A DNA stretch of 64,000 nt, taken from the NCBI RefSeq assembly GCF_000016525.1, contig NC_009515.1, positions 1,576,501 to 1,640,500 on the forward strand, read 5' to 3'. Under the pieces are notes generated by a model. The model did not search any database. It was not told the origin of the DNA and saw only the letters and a list, made by a program, of their open reading frames with translations. Positions within the stretch are counted from its first letter, which is position 1, and every line of letters starts with the position of its first letter. The translations under genes and the position numbers were made by a program. Positions 57,229 to 64,000 of the stretch are shown here, in pieces. The DNA comes from Methanobrevibacter smithii ATCC 35061 (lineage in GTDB: Archaea; Methanobacteriota; Methanobacteria; Methanobacteriales; Methanobacteriaceae).

Positions 57229-60200
57229 GGTTTAATAAATGTATATTATTAGTAATATATGCAATTATAGCTATTATAGTATTCACACCATTATATGCTG
57301 AAAATAGTAATAATACTATATTTACGTTACCAAGTGATGATGTTATTGTATGTGATAATGTTTATACTGGTAATGTAATTACTATTACTGATGATAATTA
57401 TGGTGATTATTTTGATGTTTATTCAGGTGAGATGAATCCCGAGTCTAATATCAATGATGGAGATAGAATACATATTGGTAATGTTACAGATAAAACATTT
57501 GTTATCAATAAACAACTAGAAATCACTACTATGCATAATGGTGATATTATTAAAAATGGTTATATTAAATTAGTTAAAGGTAGTGATGGTTCTAGTATTC
57601 ATGGGTTAACTATTATTAATGATAAAGTAAATTATGTTGTAGATGGTATACCTAGTATTGATTTAAGTGGTATTGGTTTATTTTATACAAATAATAATTA
57701 TGTATATAATAATTCTGTTCAATTAGCAGATAGTAGGGGAGTATTTGCACTTCCTATGGGTTCATCATCTAATAATAAGATATATAAAAATAAATTTGTA
57801 AGTACATTAAGTACTTGTGTGCCTATGAGTGAATGTGATAATAATCTATTTTATGATAATTATTTCCAATCAACTGCAGCTAATGTAATTTATTATAATC
57901 CGTGGGGTCATGCAGGTTATAGTGGTTCTGGTAAGTGTTTTAATAATTCATTTATCAATAATTACATGTGTTCTTTAAATAGGAACTCTCCTTGGGTTAT
58001 TGGAATGTCTCTTTTAAGTAATTGTAATGTAAATATTGTAAACAACACTATTTTTAATGTTCGTGACGGTGTTAGTGGTTTAGGTGTTAATTCTACAATA
58101 AATGGAAATAAATTTATTGGTGTGTCTAATTTAGCTTTATCCGTAAGTAGTGCTAATTTAACTATTGAGAATAATTCATTTTCAGATACATCTATGGCTA
58201 TAGCTATTTTAAGTAGCAATATAACTGTTAAAAATAATATAATCGAAAATTCTTCAATTGGAATTTGGGTATTTGGAAAAAATGCATCTTTAATATCTAA
58301 TACTATTAGTTTAGTTGATGGATATTATGCAGTTAATGTTGAAAGTGAAAATGTTTTAATTTTAAATAATAATATTAAAGTGAGTAATTTTGGTGAAGGA
58401 ATTAGAGTTGCTGAAAATAATGTATCTATAATAAATAATACTATAAGAACTGCTGTTGACTCTGGAATTTATATATTGTCTTCTAATAATGTTATTAGTG
58501 GAAATAGGATATCTTCTAATTTATATGGAGTTTATATTGATGCAGTATCTGATTTATATTATTATACTCGTGGTGTACTAGGTGTTTCTTATTATGCTAA
58601 AATTGATCAAGGTAAAATAAATCATAATAATATTACAAACAATATAATCAATTCAGCTTCTTACGGAGTTTATCTGGTAGGGACTGTGTATAATACAACT
58701 ATTATAAATAATAATATTACTACAAATGCAGCTGTAGGTATTGTTGAGAATATTACTGATCCATTTTCAAATAATATTAAAGACAATGTTGTTAATGGTG
58801 TTCTTTTAAATTATAGTGGTATAGTTATCAGTGATGATAATTTTAATGTCTATTTTGATGAAAAAGGATGTTTTAAATTTGAAGATATTAATTCTATTGT
58901 TTTGGTAATTACAAAACTTTCTAATAAGGACATGTTGATTAATCAAAAAATGACTTTATTAAATGGAGGTTTAGTTAATATATTAACCAATGTTACTATT
59001 TCTTTAGTAACTGGATCAAATGGAACATTAATTAAATCATTGAATTTTAAAAACACAGATAAAAATGCGATTATCATAAATAATGTAAGTGATATAACTT
59101 TAGAAGACAATAATATAATGTCTGTTTCTCAAATGAAAGATATTTTTGGAATTTCTTTAAATTTATCAAATAATACTGAACTTATTGATAATGATGTATA
59201 TATTACTGGTGAAAATACATTAATTCAAGGTATTTTACTTAATAATTCTGATAATCTTACATTTGTAAAAAATAGTGTGATTTTAGAAGCTAATAAAATA
59301 GCTCAGGGAATTATTATAAATTTATTAAATTCATCTAATTTAGTTAATAATACAATCCATCTTCAAGGAAATGGTGTTTTTGATTGTGTTTTAATTAATG
59401 GGTCTAATAATTTGAATATTTTAGGCAATAATATTATAGCTAGGTCTATTTCTAATGTTATTTCACCATTAGCAATTTCTAGTTCTAAAGATATTGTTTT
59501 GGATAAAAATAATATTAGTGCAATTGGTGATTTAGTAAAATCATTAAATTTCTCAAATACATCTAATGTTGTTATAGAATCTAGTTTTATTAACTTAATA
59601 GGATTAAGTAAAACAGAGGTGATTTTTGCAAATGATGATTTAAATAATATTGAAATAACTAATTGTGTAATTTATTCCAATGCTTTAGGTTTGATCAGTG
59701 GAAATATCACATTAAAAGAAAATAAATATGTAATCTATGATGATAATGTTGAAACTTACTTTGATTCAAATGGTATGTTTAGTAATAAGTTAATAACTCA
59801 AAAAGATGTGTTGATGTTTGATAATTTAAAATCAAAACATTATACTTTGACTTTTAATCAGGTGGTTATTTTAACTTCTTATTATAAGAATTCATTAATT
59901 GATGCAACTTTAAATTTCAATTCAAAATCAAGTAATTCAACTATTAAAAATTTAAACTTTGATTTAGTTGAAAATGTTGCATTTAATTTATATTTTGCAT
60001 TAAATATTACTATTGAAAATAATAATATTAATTTAGTGTCTTCTAAAGATGTTTCAGCTATCATTATTACTGGAGAAAGTTTTAATAATTTAATTAACAA
60101 CAATACTGTTAAAATAAGGGGTAATGGTACCCTAACTGGAATTACTATTTATAATTATTATGATGAATATTATGGTTTAAGTCCAAAAAATAATGTAATT

Positions 60201-62720
60201 TCAAATAATGATATTGTAATCAATTCAAATAATGATGTAATTGCTATTTATAATGCAATGGCTGATAATACAATTATTAGAAACAATAATATTAGAATAG
60301 ATGCACGTGATCATGCTTATGGTGTTTATAATATTTATTCACAAGATTTCAAAGTATTCATGAGTACTATTTGGACTACAAACACAAAAATTATCCACAA
60401 TATTATTGAAGGAAATGGATCTATTGTTTGTTTAATTAATTCAATTGAAGCTAAAAACACATTAGTTGATAATAATACATTAATAGCTATAGCTAATGGT
60501 TCTTATGGTTATGTAGGATATAAAACATCAGGGGATGTATTAAGATATAATGATTTTACAATAAATGGAACTGGAAATAATGATTTATTTATATCTAATG
60601 TAAGTCAAACTGGTATTTATTTATCAAATAGTTCTTCTAATGCATTGATTTTGGAAAATAGTATTATTTCTAATTATGCTCCTGGAAATGATTATGCAAT
60701 TTATGTAGAGGTTAATTCTAGCAAAATTTCTATTGTTGATAATTATTTAATTAGTGATAATTGGAACAGATACGCTGATAATGCAATATATGCTCCATCA
60801 GCTACTTTAACTAATAATGAACTTTATTATGTTTATGTATCACCTGAAGGTAGTGATGAATTAGGTAATGGGTCTATTAATAATCCATTTAAAACAATAA
60901 AACATGCACTAAATAAGGTAATTAATAAAGGAATAGTTTATGTACTGGGAGGTAATTATACTGAAGATTATATTACAATTTCAAAAACACTTACTCTTAA
61001 AGGATTAGGTAAGGTTATAGTTGATTGTAAAGGTAGTTTATTTAATATTACTAAATCCGGTTCATTAAAAGTTTTTAATATTAAATTTATGAATGCAAAT
61101 GCAACTACAGGTTCAACATTTTACAATTTAGGAAAACTATACTTAGAAAATGTTTCAGTAATCAATTCCACAGCTTTAACTTATGGTGGAGCTATTGTTA
61201 ATTATGGTGAGTTAATTATAAGAAACTCTACATTTTCATCAAATAAAGCTAAAAATGGTGGAGCTATCACTAATTATAATAAATTAGATATTAAATCATC
61301 AAATTTTACTAATAATAGTTGTTATATTAAAGGCTCTGGAGGGGCTATTTATAATTTAGAAAAAGCTACTCTTAGTATTGAAGATTGTAATTTTGTAAAT
61401 AATAAAGTTGATGCTGAATATCTTATTGAAGAAGATGATTTTGGTGTTCGTTTAGGATCTGGAGGAGCTATTTACAATCGTGGAAATTTATATATTATTA
61501 ATTCAAATTTCAAATCTAATAGAGCATTTAATTATGGTGGAGCTATTTTAAGTGCATCTACTCAAAAACACGATCTTAAAGTAATCAATTCAACATTTGA
61601 TAAAAATACCTGTTTTGCAGGTGGTGGAGGAGCTATGTATATTGTTAATGCAAATTTAGACATTGCTAATTCATCATTTACATCAAATGAAATTGGAGAA
61701 AATAGTGGTGGAGCTTTATGCATAAGTGAATCTGAAGGTAAAATTTATAATTCCACATTCTTTAAAAACTCTGCAAGTTTTGGTGGTGGTGCAATACAAT
61801 TTTGGTCTTCTGATATAACTATGGATTTATGTAATATTACTGATAATAATGCTGGAAAAGGTGGTGCTATATCTTATTATGGTCAACGTATTGGAAATCA
61901 TGTTGTAGGTTCTCTAAATATTTATAATTCAACAATTTATAATAATAAAGGATTTGATAGTGGTGGAGCATTTTATGTTAGAAATTTAAACATGAATGTT
62001 AAAAATTCTAATATTTATGATAACTTTGGAGGAGATGGTAAACATACTCTTTCAGTTGAAATAAATTATCCTACAAAACCAGTTAACAATATTGATTTAA
62101 ATGGTAATTGGTGGGGTAGTAATAGTGGCCCTGGAGAAGATGTTTGGTTAAATGCACAATATTACAGGGAATGGATTAAAGATAAAATTTCATGGGATGT
62201 ACTTAATCCGAATCCTAATCCTAATCCTAATAAACCTGGAAGCAATACAAGACCTGGTCAATCAAATAATAATCCAATTGTAGGTCCAAGTACTGGAGGA
62301 TTATTAAACCCAGGGAGACCTGGACAAAATGGATTTGGAACGGGTATTGGAACAGGAACTGGAAGTGGTTTTGGTTCTGGATCTGGTAATGGTATGGGTT
62401 CTGGAAGTGGAACTAATGCTGGTGGAAGTTCCGGAAGTCATGGTGGAAGATTTGGTTCTGGTAGTGGATTTAATGGAACAGCCTATTCTAACCAAGGCAC
62501 ATTAGGTGATTTAGGTTCATCTTCAAGTTCTGGAGCTGGTGGGAGTGAAGCAGGATCTCCATCTTCAGCTTCATCAAATAATGCAATTTATGAACTTAAT
62601 AAAGATGTTAAAAAAGCATTGTCTGGATATAATATAATTTATGGAATTATATTTTTAATAGTCATTATATTATTAATTATATTTGGATATAAACGTAATT
62701 CTAAAGAGGAGGATGAATAA
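57225..62720 (+). CDS. Membrane-anchored beta-helix adhesin
   Basis: The 1831-residue protein begins with a hydrophobic signal (LLVIYAIIAIIVFTPLYAEN). Asn-rich NosD/beta-helix repeats (NNxIxN, SxNNxI) fill most of 90-1400, and three modules starting VIxDDNxxxYFD-like sequence (about 45, 535 and 830) introduce separate helices. Another helix opened by YVSPEGSDELGNGSINNP is near 1205. A Pro/Asn then Gly/Ser-rich linker at 1660-1788 leads to a membrane segment (IIYGIIFLIVIILLIIFGY) and the tail KRNSKEEDE. This places the adhesin on a stalk through the wall, tethered in the membrane. GGAGGTTACTT before the ATG lies within the upstream gene. Confidence 0.87.
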   Translation: MRFNKCILLVIYAIIAIIVFTPLYAENSNNTIFTLPSDDVIVCDNVYTGNVITITDDNYGDYFDVYSGEMNPESNINDGDRIHIGNVTDKTFVINKQLEITTMHNGDIIKNGYIKLVKGSDGSSIHGLTIINDKVNYVVDGIPSIDLSGIGLFYTNNNYVYNNSVQLADSRGVFALPMGSSSNNKIYKNKFVSTLSTCVPMSECDNNLFYDNYFQSTAANVIYYNPWGHAGYSGSGKCFNNSFINNYMCSLNRNSPWVIGMSLLSNCNVNIVNNTIFNVRDGVSGLGVNSTINGNKFIGVSNLALSVSSANLTIENNSFSDTSMAIAILSSNITVKNNIIENSSIGIWVFGKNASLISNTISLVDGYYAVNVESENVLILNNNIKVSNFGEGIRVAENNVSIINNTIRTAVDSGIYILSSNNVISGNRISSNLYGVYIDAVSDLYYYTRGVLGVSYYAKIDQGKINHNNITNNIINSASYGVYLVGTVYNTTIINNNITTNAAVGIVENITDPFSNNIKDNVVNGVLLNYSGIVISDDNFNVYFDEKGCFKFEDINSIVLVITKLSNKDMLINQKMTLLNGGLVNILTNVTISLVTGSNGTLIKSLNFKNTDKNAIIINNVSDITLEDNNIMSVSQMKDIFGISLNLSNNTELIDNDVYITGENTLIQGILLNNSDNLTFVKNSVILEANKIAQGIIINLLNSSNLVNNTIHLQGNGVFDCVLINGSNNLNILGNNIIARSISNVISPLAISSSKDIVLDKNNISAIGDLVKSLNFSNTSNVVIESSFINLIGLSKTEVIFANDDLNNIEITNCVIYSNALGLISGNITLKENKYVIYDDNVETYFDSNGMFSNKLITQKDVLMFDNLKSKHYTLTFNQVVILTSYYKNSLIDATLNFNSKSSNSTIKNLNFDLVENVAFNLYFALNITIENNNINLVSSKDVSAIIITGESFNNLINNNTVKIRGNGTLTGITIYNYYDEYYGLSPKNNVISNNDIVINSNNDVIAIYNAMADNTIIRNNNIRIDARDHAYGVYNIYSQDFKVFMSTIWTTNTKIIHNIIEGNGSIVCLINSIEAKNTLVDNNTLIAIANGSYGYVGYKTSGDVLRYNDFTINGTGNNDLFISNVSQTGIYLSNSSSNALILENSIISNYAPGNDYAIYVEVNSSKISIVDNYLISDNWNRYADNAIYAPSATLTNNELYYVYVSPEGSDELGNGSINNPFKTIKHALNKVINKGIVYVLGGNYTEDYITISKTLTLKGLGKVIVDCKGSLFNITKSGSLKVFNIKFMNANATTGSTFYNLGKLYLENVSVINSTALTYGGAIVNYGELIIRNSTFSSNKAKNGGAITNYNKLDIKSSNFTNNSCYIKGSGGAIYNLEKATLSIEDCNFVNNKVDAEYLIEEDDFGVRLGSGGAIYNRGNLYIINSNFKSNRAFNYGGAILSASTQKHDLKVINSTFDKNTCFAGGGGAMYIVNANLDIANSSFTSNEIGENSGGALCISESEGKIYNSTFFKNSASFGGGAIQFWSSDITMDLCNITDNNAGKGGAISYYGQRIGNHVVGSLNIYNSTIYNNKGFDSGGAFYVRNLNMNVKNSNIYDNFGGDGKHTLSVEINYPTKPVNNIDLNGNWWGSNSGPGEDVWLNAQYYREWIKDKISWDVLNPNPNPNPNKPGSNTRPGQSNNNPIVGPSTGGLLNPGRPGQNGFGTGIGTGTGSGFGSGSGNGMGSGSGTNAGGSSGSHGGRFGSGSGFNGTAYSNQGTLGDLGSSSSSGAGGSEAGSPSSASSNNAIYELNKDVKKALSGYNIIYGIIFLIVIILLIIFGYKRNSKEEDE

Positions 62721-64000
62721 ATGAGCAATTTTAAACCAATTTTAATTTTGTCTTTATTTGTATTATTTATGGTTTCATTAGGAGCTATATCTGCTGAAGA
62801 TGTAAATGTTACAGTTATAAGTGATTCTCAAGTAGATAATTCAGTATATGTTGATTCAAATATAGTTGCTAATGGAAATGGGACTATTGATAATCCTATA
62901 AGTAATATTAAAAATGCTGTTGATTTAGCAAATAATGATTCTACAATTTATCTTAAAGGTGGAAATTATTCTGGTGTAGAAAATAATGGGATAATCATTA
63001 ATAAAACATTAACTATTACTTCTTGTGATGGACTGGCTATTATTAATGGTGATTATAAAGATTATATATTTTACATTGGAGATAAAGGTTGTTTAACTTT
63101 AAAAAACATTAGCTTTGCTAATACAAATTATTTAAATGTTAAAACATATGGAGCTATTATAAATTATGGTAATCTTACTGTGGAAAATAGTTTCTTTGAT
63201 AATGCAACTGGTTTAAGAGCAGGTATTATATTAAATTATGGAAATTTAACTGTTACTAATTCTGAATTTAAGAATAATACTGCAAAATATTATGGTGGAG
63301 CTATAACCAACTTTGGTTTTGCAAATATTGTTAATTCATTATTTGAATCCAACACTGCTGCTGAAGGTGAGGCTATTTTAAACAGTTATGACATGTTTAT
63401 TTCAAATTCAAGATTTGTTAATAATAATATTTCATCAAGTAAATATCAGGATGCTGAAAGTTTAATAGATATTTCATCTTCATACTTTATGGAAAATTCA
63501 GGTATCTTTGTTAAAGATAGTGGTATACATATTAAAGAATCTTATTTGACTTTAATTAATACAACAAACTCTATTGTTGATATTAGCTATTCATTTATCA
63601 ATACTTATGATTTTATTAACTCAAAAATCAATGTTGATGATAATTTATGGTGTTCTAATGAAAACATTCCTAAACAAGCTAATAGATGGTTAATAATGAC
63701 TTTTACTGATAAAAATACTGGAAGTTCCATAATTCCATCTAAAACCGTTACTGATGTTTTAGTTAGTTTTAAAACATGTAATGGAAAATCTACATATAGT
63801 TTGCCTTCTAGTGTTAATTTACCTCATGTTTATATTCAACTTGAAGCAGATAATGGTAAATTTAAAGAAAATGGTGGATTTTTAGTAAATAATGTATTTT
63901 CAACTACTTATTATGGTAATTCTAAAGACACATTATTATTTGCAATGATTGATGATTATTTTGCTACTTTAACAGTGGGATCTGGTGTTAATAATGGGAA
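62721..64000 (+). CDS. Adhesin-like beta-helix protein, cut by window end
   Basis: An open frame runs from an ATG directly after the preceding stop (TAA ATG) to the window edge, 426 codons without a stop. GAGGAGGATG upstream is a good ribosome binding site. The product has a signal peptide (LFVLFMVSLGAISAED), then YVDSNIVANGNGTIDNPISN, the beta-helix opening shared with its neighbours, then repeats with YGGAITNFG and NSxFxNN turns to about residue 310. A beta-sandwich-like part starts after that. It is the third gene of the operon. The C-terminus is outside the window. Confidence 0.85.
   Translation, partial: MSNFKPILILSLFVLFMVSLGAISAEDVNVTVISDSQVDNSVYVDSNIVANGNGTIDNPISNIKNAVDLANNDSTIYLKGGNYSGVENNGIIINKTLTITSCDGLAIINGDYKDYIFYIGDKGCLTLKNISFANTNYLNVKTYGAIINYGNLTVENSFFDNATGLRAGIILNYGNLTVTNSEFKNNTAKYYGGAITNFGFANIVNSLFESNTAAEGEAILNSYDMFISNSRFVNNNISSSKYQDAESLIDISSSYFMENSGIFVKDSGIHIKESYLTLINTTNSIVDISYSFINTYDFINSKINVDDNLWCSNENIPKQANRWLIMTFTDKNTGSSIIPSKTVTDVLVSFKTCNGKSTYSLPSSVNLPHVYIQLEADNGKFKENGGFLVNNVFSTTYYGNSKDTLLFAMIDDYFATLTVGSGVNNG

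Noticed and set aside
62304-62495. A Ser/Thr/Arg-rich 63-codon minus-strand ORF
   Set aside because: It is the complement of the Gly/Ser-rich stalk of the membrane-anchored adhesin.

Overview
The window looks like chromosomal DNA of a gut methanogen of the order Methanobacteriales, most likely Methanobrevibacter and close to M. smithii. The base composition is strongly AT-rich. TATA boxes and GGTGA-type ribosome binding sites are archaeal. The gene set includes archaeosine tRNA-guanine transglycosylase, membrane-bound LonB, archaeal HMG-CoA synthase with thiolase, PurS/PurQ, a MurT-like Mur ligase of the kind used for pseudomurein, and several very large adhesin-like proteins. This assignment rests on recognising protein families, not on a database search.

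Layout. 1-850 has no large gene. It holds two tiny overlapping ORFs and two candidate structured RNAs, one with its own TATA box and a terminal T-run. 851-5315 is a surface-polymer block: a TarI/IspD-type cytidylyltransferase, a TagF-like transferase, a LicD protein and a family 2 glycosyltransferase. 5378-9871 is a tight operon, purC-purS-purQ-cobA-glmS plus a small unknown gene. 10546-14906 carries a repeat-rich adhesin, an MnmC-like methyltransferase and an acyltransferase-3 protein. 15009-20626 has tgtA, a methyltransferase and two tandem paralogous flippases. Two glycine tRNAs (GCC, UCC) follow, then HMG-CoA synthase and thiolase, a methyltransferase and cobyric acid synthase. 25907-27280 is an intact insertion sequence with terminal inverted repeats and an 8-bp target duplication, about 100 bp upstream of a 2193-residue adhesin. 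34028-43165 holds a winged-helix regulator, lonB, the Mur ligase, an ADP-ribosylglycohydrolase pair, an acetyltransferase, a nitroreductase, small membrane proteins and prs. 43172-53295 holds uvrB, a broken Rpn-type nuclease/transposase gene, uvrA, a DUF368 polyprenyl-phosphate transporter, a DEAD/DEAH helicase and a DUF123 GIY-YIG protein. 53452 to the right edge is an operon of at least three beta-helix adhesins, the last cut off by the window end.

Many genes serve the cell surface. GlmS supplies glucosamine-6-phosphate, the MurT-like ligase acts on pseudomurein-type precursors, the flippases and the DUF368 protein would move lipid-linked precursors and recycle the carrier, and the TarI/TagF/LicD/GT2 block could build a phosphate-containing wall polymer. 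The adhesins are what the wall displays. The most notable items are the candidate RNAs at the left end, the teichoic-acid-like gene set in an archaeon, the insertion sequence beside an adhesin promoter, a tandem 10-bp repeat abutting the lonB TATA box, and the adhesin operon.
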